Source of the DNA: an uncultured Verrucomicrobiae bacterium
GTDB taxonomy: Bacteria > Verrucomicrobiota > Verrucomicrobiia > Limisphaerales > AAA164-E04
Length of the DNA stretch: 40,237 bases
NCBI GenBank assembly: GCA_943788245.1
Contig: CALSPN010000007.1
Location: 111,446-151,682, forward strand
Direction: 5' to 3'
Shown piece after piece: positions 9,999 through 19,561 of the stretch (its first letter is position 1; every line of letters starts with the position of its first letter). The translations under genes and the position numbers were made by a program. The notes under the pieces are model-generated. The model saw nothing but the letters and a program-made list of their open reading frames with translations, had not been told where the DNA came from and did no database searches.

Positions 9999-10829
9999 TC
10001 AAAGGTTGTCCGACGCATCTGAAGCGGGTGCTTGGAATTTACTTGGATGTTCCAACTGGAGTTTGGACACCACTTCTCTAGTCAAGACTTCATAAGCTGC
10101 AGCCCCGGCACTGTAAGGATCGTAATCAATGATGGCTTTACCGTGGCTGGGCGCTTCGGCAAGACGGGTTGTTCTGGGGATCACCGTATCAAAAACATCT
10201 TCATCAAAATAGCCTCGCACCTCTTCCACAACTTGGTGCGACAAACGAGTGCGCGCATCAAACATGGTCATCAACACACCGAGTAATTTAAGCTCCGAAT
10301 TGGCACCTGACTCCTTGAGCTGATTCATCACTCGCGTAAGCATCGCAACCCCCTCTAATGCATAGTACTCACATTGAAGCGGGACCAGGAGGTAATCGGC
10401 AGCACAAAAAGCGTTCAGCGTGATAACAGCCAGTGAAGGCGGACAGTCGATAAGTACGGCATCGTACTTTTTGGAATCAACAATGGATTGAAGCGCTTCG
10501 CGAAAACGATGGAGGTGACGCTCACTTTGAGCCAATTCAATCTCAGCCCCACAGAGGTCGACTTCAGAGGGGATAATGTCCAAACCTTCATATGAGGTGG
10601 ATTTAATTTTCTCCGACAAGGTCCCTTCGCCCAACAATGGTCGATAAGCACTTGCGCCCTCTTCCTTCTCAAGACCTAAGCCACTGGTTGCATTCGCCTG
10701 TGAATCCACATCAATCAGGAGGACACGGAACCCATCAGCCGCCAGGCAAGCGGCCAGGTTCACTGTGGTTGTGGTTTTCCCAACCCCTCCTTTTTGATTC
10801 GCAACGGCGATGACACGTGTTTTAAGCAC
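9999..10829 (-). CDS. parA: ParA/Soj family chromosome-partitioning ATPase
   Basis: 276-residue ParA-type ATPase that drives segregation of origin regions by dimerising on DNA with ATP. It shows the deviant Walker A motif KGGVGKTT (13-20) with both signature lysines, the switch I region DVDSQANATSGLG, Walker B VLIDCPPS and the typical ending ECYALEG/EAPSHGKAIIDYDPYSAGA. The start is GTG at 10829 with AAAAGG a few bases upstream. The usual partner parB is absent downstream (a PIG-L gene lies there) and upstream (a sulfatase), and I found no parS-like palindrome in the window. It may be the chromosomal copy separated from parB or an orphan ParA. Confidence 0.93.
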   Translation of the reverse strand: MLKTRVIAVANQKGGVGKTTTTVNLAACLAADGFRVLLIDVDSQANATSGLGLEKEEGASAYRPLLGEGTLSEKIKSTSYEGLDIIPSEVDLCGAEIELAQSERHLHRFREALQSIVDSKKYDAVLIDCPPSLAVITLNAFCAADYLLVPLQCEYYALEGVAMLTRVMNQLKESGANSELKLLGVLMTMFDARTRLSHQVVEEVRGYFDEDVFDTVIPRTTRLAEAPSHGKAIIDYDPYSAGAAAYEVLTREVVSKLQLEHPSKFQAPASDASDNL

Positions 10830-11291
10830 ATAGACCTTTTAATTAAAGCCCAGCCTGTTGTGCAAGGAGATTACGGGGTGAGAAAAAGATGATTGAGCAA
10901 AAATATCATGCTTTGTTGCTGTCTAAGCCATTCAAAGGATGCGTTCGGAAAGGTCACACTTCGGAACTTCCTGGAAGAATACGAGCGGGTATTACACCTG
11001 TTTTGTTGGAAAATAAACAGATTCTGAGAGGAATGTATATAACCATGCCGCCTGTTGCCAAAAAGGGCGCCATGATCATTGGCTGAAAGAGACCAGTGAA
11101 ACCACTGCATCAACACCGAGGACGTGAGTTCAGCCCGCGAAAAACCGAACCAGTTGGGCATGAAAGTTCTGGGGACCTCCCAAGAAACCTGAGGTTTCAA
11201 TCAACCAAACTTATTCTCCTTTGCTGGTGAGATTGAAGTGTTGGAGAAAGGGGGTTTAAGGCTTATTGAAAAACAACTTTTCAGTAGAGGA
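10830..11291. other. Intergenic region without recognisable gene
   Basis: 462 bases between the sulfatase stop and the parA start, both on the minus strand. Two opposed open frames fill much of it, but neither has a recognisable domain or plausible composition, so I do not call them. It should hold the parA promoter; the clearest site is the AAAAGG ribosome-binding sequence just before the GTG. No parS-like palindrome was seen. Confidence 0.5.
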
Positions 11292-12857
11292 TTATTGGTA
11301 AAAATCAGAAGTAAAGCCAGATGCTGGGGACCCGCCTGCAGCTCGATGGAAAAACTGTGTTCCTCGGTCTCGCTGCAACGGAATCTCTCTCCCCTTACTC
11401 AATTCTAGCATGTCAAAAAGCACTCGATTCATATCTTTGATTCTGGATTGATGTTGAGGTTCTCTGATTAAGTTTCGTAATTCATCAGGATCTGATTCCA
11501 AATCATACAGTTCATCCTTGTCCCAAATTCCATGATAGCGGATATACTTGAAACGATCCCCTCGCAGAGAATGCGTGGTCGGCGTTTGCGGGTAATTCCT
11601 TTCCCAGAAATACTCATAAAGTAAATATTTCCGCCAAGGCGTGTTTTTCCCTTTCAGCATTGGAGAAAAAGATTTTCCGTCCATGTGCTCGGGAATCCTG
11701 ACGCCAGCCACATCCAACAAGGTGGGAGCAATGTCGATATTGGCCACCATGGATGGCACTTTGAGCCCCTTTGAAACCACACCAGGAAACTTTACCATCA
11801 GAGGGATGCGCATGGATTCTTCATAGGCATTACGTTTATCAATCAACCCATGTTCACCAAATAAAAACCCATTATCACCCATGTAGAGAACCAGCGTATT
11901 CTCTGATTCCCCCGATTCATCGAGCCAATGCATTAGCTCACCCACACTGTCATCAACAGCCAGCAATGTTTCGCAATAACGCTGGTAATACTGCTCCATA
12001 TCCAAGTGAGTGTAGTAGGCATATTCGATGCCGTGCCGACTGTTTCGTTGGTTTTGAACCCATAAGGGTTTTCCTTGTTCAATTACTTTATTACCTTTCC
12101 AATCCTTGTGGACAGGGAGTTTCTGGTCTTTATATCGATAAGCATGTCTTTCCGCAGGAATGAAATCTGCATGCGCTGCCTTGTGGGAAACATAAAGAAA
12201 AAAGGGCTTCTCCGATTTACGTTGATTCAACCATTCCAGAGTGAATTGAGACAACTCGTCGGTGATGTATCCTTCCTGCCCAACTCGGTCCTTTCCATTC
12301 ACATTGTATCCATCCCGACTTGCTTGTGGAACATATCGGCCCTTGACGGAGGATTTCGAAGGATCGGTCCAGTAAACACCCTGCCCTTTGAAACTCAACC
12401 AATGGTCAAATCCGCGCTGGGGATCATCTATGTTGCCCCCCATGTGCCATTTACCTATGAAAGCCGTTTCGTAGCCCGATTCCTGAAGTAATTGCGGAAA
12501 AAAGGTCAACTCTTCGCTCACAGGATTGTAATTATCAATCACTCCATGGCGATGAGCATACATACCAGTCAGGATGGATGCCCGGCTCGGACTGCACAGC
12601 GATGTCGTAACGAACGCATTTTCAAAATGCACTCCATCTGCCGCTAAGCGATCCATGTGAGGGGTCTCAATGAAAGGGTGCCCCATGAACCCCATGGCGT
12701 CGTAGCGATGATCATCACAAAGGATGAGGACGATGTTGGGTCTACGGTCCTCGGCTCCAATGGAATGGATGATATTCGCAAAGGCCAGCAATCCAAAAAT
12801 CAGGCTTCTGATCTTAAATTCCAAGCAGCTGAAACGGTAGCCTCTCAAGATGTCCAT
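11292..12857 (-). CDS. Secreted sulfatase (formylglycine type, S1 family)
   Basis: 521-residue exported sulfatase that hydrolyses sulfate esters, most likely on a polysaccharide. After an N-terminal hydrophobic signal (about 17-35) comes NIVLILCDDHRYD with two metal-binding Asp, then LCSPSRASILTG with C88 in a canonical C-X-P-S-R motif that is converted to formylglycine. GKWHMG, YMGDNGFLFGEHG (metal Asp-Asn) and the sub-motif ELYDLESDPDELRNL at the C terminus complete the family plan. The length is normal. It is transcribed divergently from the sugar ABC importer, separated by only 123 bases, which suggests a shared regulatory region and a link between desulfation and uptake. The exact sulfated substrate cannot be assigned. 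Confidence 0.95.
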   Translation of the reverse strand: MDILRGYRFSCLEFKIRSLIFGLLAFANIIHSIGAEDRRPNIVLILCDDHRYDAMGFMGHPFIETPHMDRLAADGVHFENAFVTTSLCSPSRASILTGMYAHRHGVIDNYNPVSEELTFFPQLLQESGYETAFIGKWHMGGNIDDPQRGFDHWLSFKGQGVYWTDPSKSSVKGRYVPQASRDGYNVNGKDRVGQEGYITDELSQFTLEWLNQRKSEKPFFLYVSHKAAHADFIPAERHAYRYKDQKLPVHKDWKGNKVIEQGKPLWVQNQRNSRHGIEYAYYTHLDMEQYYQRYCETLLAVDDSVGELMHWLDESGESENTLVLYMGDNGFLFGEHGLIDKRNAYEESMRIPLMVKFPGVVSKGLKVPSMVANIDIAPTLLDVAGVRIPEHMDGKSFSPMLKGKNTPWRKYLLYEYFWERNYPQTPTTHSLRGDRFKYIRYHGIWDKDELYDLESDPDELRNLIREPQHQSRIKDMNRVLFDMLELSKGREIPLQRDRGTQFFHRAAGGSPASGFTSDFYQ

Positions 12858-12980
12858 GTGGCAATCTTATTCCAGTGAATGAATGTTTGAAATTGATTTT
12901 TTAAACCCTGCCTCAGGAAAACAAGGGCGAGTCATCACCAAAATCATTGAAAAACCCACTGAAGTGACTAAGCTCGCGCC

Positions 12981-13976
12981 ATGAATATCCACTGGAAATC
13001 TTTTTTCGCAGGTTTGTGCAGTCTTTGGCTGGTTGGTTGCGGCCCCGCTGCCAAGGATGACACTATTCGAATTGCGGTCATTCCCAAAGGAACCACTCAC
13101 GAGTTCTGGCAATCCATTCATGCCGGAGCTCGAAAAGCCGAAAAGGAACTTACCGCACAAGGCAAATCGGTGGAAATCATCTGGAAGGGCCCCCTCAAGG
13201 AAGATGACCGAGATCAACAAATGGGATTGGTTGAGAGTTTTACTGTCAAAGGTGTGGACGGTATCGTGTTAGCTCCTCTTGACGCCAAAGCACTCGTTCG
13301 CCCGGTTGAAAGCGCTCAAAAATCAGGCATTCCTGTGGTTATTATCGATTCCGGTCTGGAGACAACCAATTACGTCAGTTTTGTCGCAACAGACAATCTC
13401 AAGGGCGGTGAAATGGCTGGAAACTATATGGCTCAGCAATTGGAAAACAAAGGTAAAGTCATCCTCTTGCGGTATGCCGTTGGTTCCGCCAGCACCGAGA
13501 ACCGCGAAAATGGTTTCCTGAAGGCGTTGGCGAAATATCCTGATATTGAACTCATCTCTTCCGATCTCTATGCGGGTCCCACAAGGGAAACTGCCTATCA
13601 GAATTCGCAGAACTTGCTGAATCGCTTCGGCAAGGAAGTAGATGCTATTTTTTGTGTGAATGAGAACTCAACTATCGGAATGACCAAAGCGCTGCGCGAA
13701 ATCGGCCGTGGGAATGGAGAGGTTAAGATGATCGGTTTCGATGCGGGATCACAATCTATCAAGGACATGGAGAGCGGAGATGTGCAAGGACTGGTGGTTC
13801 AGGATCCGGTAAAGATGGGTTACGAAGGCGTCATGACCTTGGCAGCACATCTCGATGGCAAAAAGGTCGAGAAACGCATTGATACCGGCGTCGTCATGAT
13901 CAGCCCAGAAAATCTCAATGAAGAAGAATCACAAAGATTGCTGAATCCTCCCCTTGATGAGTATCTGAACCAATGA
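12981..13976 (+). CDS. Sugar ABC transporter substrate-binding lipoprotein (RbsB-like)
   Basis: 331-residue periplasmic-binding protein of the ribose/galactose class. The N terminus is a lipoprotein signal with lipobox LVGC (Cys20), so it is anchored to a membrane. The mature part shows IAVIPKGTTHEFWQSIHAGA, GVDGIVLAPLDAKAL, GIPVVIIDSG, FVATDNLKGGEMAGNYMA and DAIFCVNENSTIGMTKAL, the usual order of the two-lobed type I sugar-binding fold. It is the first gene of an operon with an ATPase (55 bases on) and a permease (29 bases further), forming a complete importer. The ligand cannot be read directly; this class imports pentoses, hexoses and some cyclitols or autoinducers. Confidence 0.93.
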   Translation: MNIHWKSFFAGLCSLWLVGCGPAAKDDTIRIAVIPKGTTHEFWQSIHAGARKAEKELTAQGKSVEIIWKGPLKEDDRDQQMGLVESFTVKGVDGIVLAPLDAKALVRPVESAQKSGIPVVIIDSGLETTNYVSFVATDNLKGGEMAGNYMAQQLENKGKVILLRYAVGSASTENRENGFLKALAKYPDIELISSDLYAGPTRETAYQNSQNLLNRFGKEVDAIFCVNENSTIGMTKALREIGRGNGEVKMIGFDAGSQSIKDMESGDVQGLVVQDPVKMGYEGVMTLAAHLDGKKVEKRIDTGVVMISPENLNEEESQRLLNPPLDEYLNQ

Positions 13977-14031
13977 CACAGATCAATCGTGTCCGATGAT
14001 GCATTGAAGCAAACTTGGACTCAGAATTTCC

Positions 14032-15573
14032 ATGACGACCACCCCAACCAAGCGCCTGAAAATGGAAGGCGTTCGAAAACGCTTTGGAGCCACACACGCA
14101 TTACGCGGAGTGAGCTTCGAGGTGGGGCCGTCTGAAGTGCATACGCTGATTGGCGAAAATGGTGCTGGCAAAAGTACACTCATGAAAATTCTGAGTGGCG
14201 TGCATAAACCAGACGAGGGATCGATTCTTCTCGACGGATCTCCCTTCAATCCCAGTAATCCTCATCATGCACGCATGTGTGGCATTGCCATGATATACCA
14301 GGAGTTGAATCTCGCGCCTGATTTGTCTGTGATGGAGAACATCACGCTTGGGGATGAACCCAGCGCTTTGGGGTGGCGCCGCATTTCCGAACAGAAAGCA
14401 CGCGCCACAGAAGCGCTTCAACAACTTGAGCACGAACAATTACCTCTCGACATCCCGGTCAACCGCTTAAGCATTGCCGAACAACAGGTCGTCGAAATCG
14501 CCCGGGCGCTGATCGGCAAACCGAAGGTTTTGATCATGGATGAGCCGACCAGTAGCCTGACTCAGGTGGATGTTCAAAATCTATTTCGTGTCATCAATCT
14601 GCTGAAGGCATCGGGAGTCAGTGTTGTCTACATCAGTCATTTCCTGGAAGAATGCCAGACTATCAGTGACCGTTATACGGTTCTAAGAGATGGCGAATCC
14701 GTAGGCACAGGCGATATGAAAAAGGCTGATATTCAGCATATCATCCATCAAATGGTGGGCCGGGAAATGAAGGATATATACCCTCGAAAAGAGCATAGTG
14801 TTGGAAAACCGGCACTTGAAGTTAAAGGCCTGCGTGGCCGCATCAAGCCCAAGTCTGCATCCTTTCGACTGCACAAAGGCGAGATCTACGGGGTCGCCGG
14901 TCTTGTAGGCGCCGGGCGCACTGAGACACTCAGAGCATGTTTTGGTCTGGATCGAGTTGATTCCGGGAGAGTGGTGGTAATGGAACGGGAAAGTACTTAC
15001 TCCACACCTACCAAACGCCTGGCGCAAGGGATGGGTCTGCTGAGCGAAAACAGAAAAGAAGAGGGATTACTGCTGAACAGGGATCTTGCGGACAATCTAA
15101 CCCTCACAAAGTTTGGATCTTTCTCGAAATTTGGTTTCATTCCCCGAAAAAAACAATTGGAAGCAGCCGAACATTGGATAGATAAACTTAAGGTCAAGAC
15201 GCGCAGCGCGAAACAAACCATCAGTGAGTTGTCGGGTGGTAATCAGCAAAAAATAGCCATTGGCCGATTACTCCACCATGAAGCAGATATTTTCCTGCTG
15301 GATGAACCTACGCGCGGCATCGATATTGGAAGCAAAGCACAGATTTACAGTCTGATCTGCGAACTTGCGAAACAGGGAAAGGCGATCCTTTTTGTCAGCT
15401 CGTATTTACCCGAGTTACTCGGCATCTGCGACACCATTGGAGTCATGTGCCGGGGAGAAATCAAAGCAAGCCGACCTGCTTCGGAATGGAGCGAGCATGA
15501 ATTGATCAGTGTCGCCGTCGGGCAGACGAGCGACACGCCGGAATCTCAAGCTATTGACACAACCAAATCTTAA
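14032..15573 (+). CDS. Sugar ABC transporter double ATP-binding protein (RbsA-like)
   Basis: 513-residue ATPase with two ABC domains, the arrangement specific to the CUT2 (ribose-type) importers. Domain 1 (about 8-245) has Walker A GENGAGKST (41-49), a variant signature LSIAEQQ and Walker B VLIMDEPTSSL. Domain 2 (about 258-500) has a degenerate Walker A (GLVGAGRTE), the signature LSGGNQQK and Walker B IFLLDEPTRGID. A degenerate second Walker A is normal for this family. It sits between the binding protein and permease genes. It energises uptake at the inner face of the cytoplasmic membrane. Confidence 0.95.
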   Translation: MTTTPTKRLKMEGVRKRFGATHALRGVSFEVGPSEVHTLIGENGAGKSTLMKILSGVHKPDEGSILLDGSPFNPSNPHHARMCGIAMIYQELNLAPDLSVMENITLGDEPSALGWRRISEQKARATEALQQLEHEQLPLDIPVNRLSIAEQQVVEIARALIGKPKVLIMDEPTSSLTQVDVQNLFRVINLLKASGVSVVYISHFLEECQTISDRYTVLRDGESVGTGDMKKADIQHIIHQMVGREMKDIYPRKEHSVGKPALEVKGLRGRIKPKSASFRLHKGEIYGVAGLVGAGRTETLRACFGLDRVDSGRVVVMERESTYSTPTKRLAQGMGLLSENRKEEGLLLNRDLADNLTLTKFGSFSKFGFIPRKKQLEAAEHWIDKLKVKTRSAKQTISELSGGNQQKIAIGRLLHHEADIFLLDEPTRGIDIGSKAQIYSLICELAKQGKAILFVSSYLPELLGICDTIGVMCRGEIKASRPASEWSEHELISVAVGQTSDTPESQAIDTTKS

Positions 15574-15602
15574 ATCACCTGGTATCTTTTACTCAACACC
15601 TC

Positions 15603-16589
15603 ATGGCAACCGACCCACATTCCAAAGACTCGTTTAATTGGAAACAATTCCTGAATTCATTTGGCCCCTTGCTGGGACTTCTCCTGGTGATCGGACTCTT
15701 TTCCTTAAGCGCAGAGCTCCGACCTACGTTTTTCACCGGTGGGAATGCAAAACTCATATTAACTCAGACAGTTATCGTAGCAACAGGGGCTTTGGGGATG
15801 ACGCTCATTATCGTGAGTGGCGGCATTGACTTGAGCGCCGGCTCACTTGTTGCATTGAGCAGTGTCGTGGCTGCAACATTGCTACTCCAGGACTGGTCGC
15901 CTGCATCCGCGCTCATCCTGACCGTCCTTGCGGGTGGATGCATTGGAGCCATCAATGGAACCATCATCGCTGGTTTCAGGATGGTTCCATTCATTGTGAC
16001 ACTTGGCATGATGGGAATTGCTCGTGGCAGTGCCAAATGGCTGGCGGGCAACAAAACGGTCAATCCTGAGGAAAATGCCTTGAACGGGATCATGGAACCC
16101 ATCGCACCGCAGAACCTGTGGCCACTTCCCATGGGCGTCTGGATCACGATTGCGCTGGCCATTGTGATGATCTTTGTCATGAAGTATTCGGTCTTTGGGC
16201 GCTATGTATTTGCGATTGGCTCCAATGAAGACACCGCAAGGCTTTGTGGCATCCGCGTCCGAACAAATAAAATCATGATTTACACCCTTGCCGGGCTTTT
16301 CTTTGGTCTTGCCGGGGTCATGCAGTATTCCCGACTTACGCAAGGAGATCCCACCGTCGCGATTGGACTCGAACTTGAAATCATTGCCGCAGTTGTCATT
16401 GGTGGAGCCAGCTTGAGTGGTGGCTCTGGAAGTATCACAGGCACCATGCTGGGCGCGTTGATCATGGGGGTATTGAAGAGTGGATCCAGTCAAATGAACT
16501 GGCCTACCTACATGCAGGAAATCATCATCGGTATCGTGATCATTCTTGCCGTGGGACTTGATAAATGGCGTCAAGGAAAACAGAGTTGA
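15603..16589 (+). CDS. Sugar ABC transporter permease (RbsC-like)
   Basis: 328-residue polytopic membrane protein of the CUT2 permease family, with about eight to ten hydrophobic segments. Typical elements are TVIVATGALGMTLIIVSGGIDLS near residue 60, the EAA-like cytoplasmic stretch VFAIGSNEDTARLCGIRV, and ELEIIAAVVIGGASLSGGSGS toward the end. It completes the importer encoded with the two preceding genes, 29 bases after the ATPase stop. Only one permease is present, as expected for homodimeric CUT2 systems. The next gene starts 195 bases later, after hairpin-like sequence, so the operon may end here. Confidence 0.95.
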   Translation: MATDPHSKDSFNWKQFLNSFGPLLGLLLVIGLFSLSAELRPTFFTGGNAKLILTQTVIVATGALGMTLIIVSGGIDLSAGSLVALSSVVAATLLLQDWSPASALILTVLAGGCIGAINGTIIAGFRMVPFIVTLGMMGIARGSAKWLAGNKTVNPEENALNGIMEPIAPQNLWPLPMGVWITIALAIVMIFVMKYSVFGRYVFAIGSNEDTARLCGIRVRTNKIMIYTLAGLFFGLAGVMQYSRLTQGDPTVAIGLELEIIAAVVIGGASLSGGSGSITGTMLGALIMGVLKSGSSQMNWPTYMQEIIIGIVIILAVGLDKWRQGKQS

Positions 16590-16647
16590 TCCGTCTACTT
16601 TCTTGCTTCGATTCCGCGGTAGCGCAGGCTTTAAATGGAGATGGGAG

Positions 16648-16691
16648 TCTCAGGCCTGAGAAGGTAAGCGCCAGGAGGCTGAAGCCTTTTT
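16648..16691 (+). terminator. Palindrome and small hairpin with T run after the ABC operon
   Basis: TCTCAGGCCTGAGA (16648-16661) is a perfect 14-base palindrome. It is followed by a small hairpin AGGC-TGAA-GCCT (16676-16687) leading directly into a run of T. The second element could be a weak terminator for the importer operon; the first could be an operator or chance. The stems are short, so this is tentative. Confidence 0.3.
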
Positions 16692-16784
16692 CTTCCTCCC
16701 ATTGCAACCCTATTGCCATTGACGGTTCGCGTCCATACAGGCATAGTGAGTCCATCCCAAGTAGAATTTCAAACCCAGTGGTGC

Positions 16785-18107
16785 ATGAATGAATTGATAT
16801 TTTCAAAGTCAGATCCCCAGGGCGTTTGGACAAGACGGCATTTCCTTAAATCGCTTTCAATGTCCGGCATCGCCACCGCATGTGGCCAGTTATCCGCCGC
16901 CCTCCATTTCAGGAACCCTGATGCCGACCGCCCCCCAACGGTTGCTCTACTGGCAACTGAAGTGCGACGCCACAGTCACGCTCAACATTTTATTGACCGC
17001 CTATTGGAAGGCTATGGATGGCATGGGCAACATTATTTTCCGAAGATCAAATTGGTTTCAATGTATGTGGATCAATTCCCTGAAAAAGATCTTGCACGCG
17101 ACCGGGAACGCCGTCACGGAGTCCCCATTTACCCAACCATCTCAGAGGCTCTGACACGAGGTGGCAAGGCCTTGGATGTCGATGGCGTAATCATCATTGC
17201 GGAACATGGGGATTACCCCAGGAATGCCAAAGGGCAGAAACGATATCCTCGCTATGATTTCTTCAAGGAAATGGTGGAGGTTTTTGAATCCAGCGGGCGA
17301 TCAGTGCCTGTCTTCAATGACAAGCATTTGTCGACAGACTGGAATGAATGCGTGGAAATGGTGGATGATGCGAAGCGATTGAATTTTGCATTCCTTGCCG
17401 GCTCATCTCTTCCCGTCACCTGGCGCATACCAGCAGTGGATATTCCCTGGAACGCGAATTTAAGAGAAAGCGTCAGTGTTTGCTACGGGGGTGTTGATTC
17501 TTATGACATTCATGGGCTGGAAACTGCTCAATGTATGTCCGAACGCCGTGCAGGTGGCGAATCAGGTGTCAAATCGGTTCACGCCGTGCGTGGAAATGAG
17601 GTTTGGTCCATGCTGAAAAAAAGAGATTCAACTCGAGAACTGTTGATGGCCGCACTTGCACGCAGTCACCAGTGCAAGGCACCAGATCAATGGTCTTTCA
17701 TGCCACCCACGCTTGATTGGGTTCAGCAGGCAAGCCCCGGAGTGGTTGCATACTTCATCGAACACAATGATGGATTTTTGACTACCCTCTTCATGCTGAA
17801 TGGACTGGTCCTGGATTTCACCTACGCCGGCATGCATGACAGTGGTAAAATCACGAGTTGCCAGATGCACCTCCCCATGCCGCCACGACAGACCACCACG
17901 GCGGACTTTTTCAACCCACTTTCGCATCGGATAGAAGAATCCATCAAATCGGGACATGCTGTTTACCCACCCGAACGCACTTTACTGACATCCGGCATGA
18001 CCCTTTTTGGAGTCGAATCATTATATCGAGGTTCGGCGAAACTCCTGACTCCGGAACTCACAGTGCCCTATCAAGTGGAACCCCTGTCAACTTACTGGCG
18101 AGGATGA
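16785..18107 (+). CDS. Tat-exported Rossmann-like protein of unrecognised family (paralogue 1)
   Basis: 440-residue protein. A twin-arginine signal TRRHFLKSL (Arg17-Arg18) followed by a mildly hydrophobic stretch indicates folded export. The N-terminal half has an alternating pattern reminiscent of Gfo/Idh/MocA-type Rossmann domains (VALLATEVRRHSHAQHF, GVPIYPTISEAL, DGVIIIAEHGDYP, VPVFNDKHLS, AFLAGSSLPVTWRIP), although no GxGxxG nucleotide loop is visible. The C-terminal half carries GGESGVKSVHAVRGNEVW, shared with the next gene. I used the ATG at 16785; the longer frame only adds 24 residues ahead of the Tat motif. It lies between a sugar importer and a symporter, so a sugar-acid or polyol related role is possible. 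No function is assigned. Confidence 0.75.
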   Translation: MNELIFSKSDPQGVWTRRHFLKSLSMSGIATACGQLSAALHFRNPDADRPPTVALLATEVRRHSHAQHFIDRLLEGYGWHGQHYFPKIKLVSMYVDQFPEKDLARDRERRHGVPIYPTISEALTRGGKALDVDGVIIIAEHGDYPRNAKGQKRYPRYDFFKEMVEVFESSGRSVPVFNDKHLSTDWNECVEMVDDAKRLNFAFLAGSSLPVTWRIPAVDIPWNANLRESVSVCYGGVDSYDIHGLETAQCMSERRAGGESGVKSVHAVRGNEVWSMLKKRDSTRELLMAALARSHQCKAPDQWSFMPPTLDWVQQASPGVVAYFIEHNDGFLTTLFMLNGLVLDFTYAGMHDSGKITSCQMHLPMPPRQTTTADFFNPLSHRIEESIKSGHAVYPPERTLLTSGMTLFGVESLYRGSAKLLTPELTVPYQVEPLSTYWRG

Positions 18108-18135
18108 TTTCGCAGAAAAAAAACAAGTCGATCCA

Positions 18136-19240
18136 ATGAAAAAACTGGCATTTTTCAGCACCCAATTTGAAGGCGGTTCGCCTGCCCAGCATCTTATTGA
18201 CCGTTGCCTGATGGGATGGCCATCGGAGGGACGATTCATCGAAAGTCCGTTTGAAGAAATTGCTGTCTACGGAGCTCCCATGAATCAAACGCTGAAGCAT
18301 CGCCAGAATCATCCCAACTTGACGATTGCGGATACATTCGATGAAGCCATCGCTGACGCCGATGCATGGATACTGGCTGCTGGAGCGAACGACGATTGGA
18401 CATGTAGTTCGCAACAACTCGAAGCCGCCATCAAGCAGAGTTCCGAATCCACTCGAGGATTTGTAGTGGGGCTTCCAGAGAATTTGGCAACTGATGGACT
18501 GGAACAAATGATCCTCGAGCAAAAGACACGCATTCAAGCAGGCACCCCACTCGGTCTGACCTGGCGTCTTCCCGAAGTGGACACGCCGTCGGGAGCAGAA
18601 CTGGAGGAGACTGTGATACTGATTCGCGGTGCTTTCCCATCAGCTGAAAAGGAAGCCGTGGATGCATTGCTGACACTGACTTCTCATCGCAAGGGCGGCG
18701 AAAGCGGCATCTCGAATATTGAAAGATACAGAGGCAATGATGTTTGGAAGGGCTGCCAGAGAAGGACATTTTTCCTGGGATCTTTTTTCAGCAGCGGCTT
18801 CACGCACCAACAGTAAACAAGGCGAAGCCACCATCGACGGCCGAACACAGGATATTGTTGGACTGGGCATGGTTCCTAAATTAGCTAAAGATACTCGCGC
18901 CTGGATTTTTAAACATAACGATGGTCTTAAATCCACTATCATCACAGTGGACGGAATCTTGAACGATGATAATTTTGCGGCACGCACCAAGGCTGGAGAT
19001 ACTCTTTCAGCTCAATTTTATCGCCCCCCAAAACCTAATGATCACCAGTTCAGTCGTATGATGGACCGGATCACCTCTTTTTTGATTGATGGCGAGAATG
19101 CATTCTCTGAGAAACGTACCCTCCTTTGGGGAAATGTGATCCATGCGTTACAAGAAATGGAGCTAAAAGATCTTGCGACCATGCAACCGGCATTCGCAAA
19201 TATGGCTTACGATGCAAGCAAGTCTTGCTGGAAACCCTGA
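18136..19240 (+). CDS. Cytoplasmic Rossmann-like protein, paralogue 2, split by one frameshift
   Basis: Tandem paralogue of the preceding gene, 28 bases downstream and without a Tat signal. It shares the order of conserved pieces: AQHLIDRCLMGW, TIADTFDEAIADADAWILA, the LTWRLPEVDTP segment, RKGGESGISNIERYRGNDVW and WIFKHNDGLKSTIITVDGIL. The frame changes at the G3 run 18750-18752. Removing one G gives a continuous product of 367 residues (DVW-KAAREGHFSWDLFSAA), matching the ELLMAALARS region of paralogue 1. As written, the first part ends at 18816. Either a sequencing error or an inactivated gene is possible; the otherwise intact second half favours error. Function is unknown. Confidence 0.7.
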
Positions 19241-19255
19241 ACGCATGGTTTCATC

Positions 19256-19561
19256 ATGAGTAAACACCCTATTGGAACCGACCCCGTTTACCAAAATTCA
19301 AGGCGTGAAACATTCTGGATCCTCCTCATTTGGGCCGCCTTTGCTTTGTGGGTCGTGGGTGTCTCGGGTTGGTTGGGTTTTGGTCATGCCCCTGATACGC
19401 CAGTAAAAACAGTATTCGGATTTCCTGCCTGGGTATTCTGGGGAGTGGCTATTCCCTGGTTAGGAGCAAATATCATCATTTTCTATTTTGCCAGTAAAGT
19501 CATGAAGGATGATCCACTGAGTGATGAAGCTGCAAGAGATTCATCGAATCAATCCAGCTGA
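19256..19561 (+). CDS. YhdT-like (DUF997) small membrane protein
   Basis: 101-residue protein with two hydrophobic helices (about 20-43 and 58-82) and an acidic tail. The arrangement FGFPAWVFWGVAIPWLGANIII followed by MKDDPLSDEA matches the DUF997/YhdT family, whose genes stand directly before a PanF-type sodium:solute symporter in many bacteria. The same arrangement is seen here: a symporter gene starts 130 bases downstream. It is thus probably an accessory subunit of that transporter. It begins 15 bases after the paralogue 2 stop, so it may be transcribed with the Rossmann-like pair. Confidence 0.8.
   Translation: MSKHPIGTDPVYQNSRRETFWILLIWAAFALWVVGVSGWLGFGHAPDTPVKTVFGFPAWVFWGVAIPWLGANIIIFYFASKVMKDDPLSDEAARDSSNQSS

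Noticed and set aside
10871..11200. A minus-strand open frame between parA and the sulfatase
   Set aside because: Composition is unlike neighbouring proteins, there is no domain, and another open frame runs opposite to it.
16713..16784. A 24-residue extension of the Tat-exported protein
   Set aside because: The extension would put the Tat motif too far from the N terminus; the ATG at 16785 fits better.
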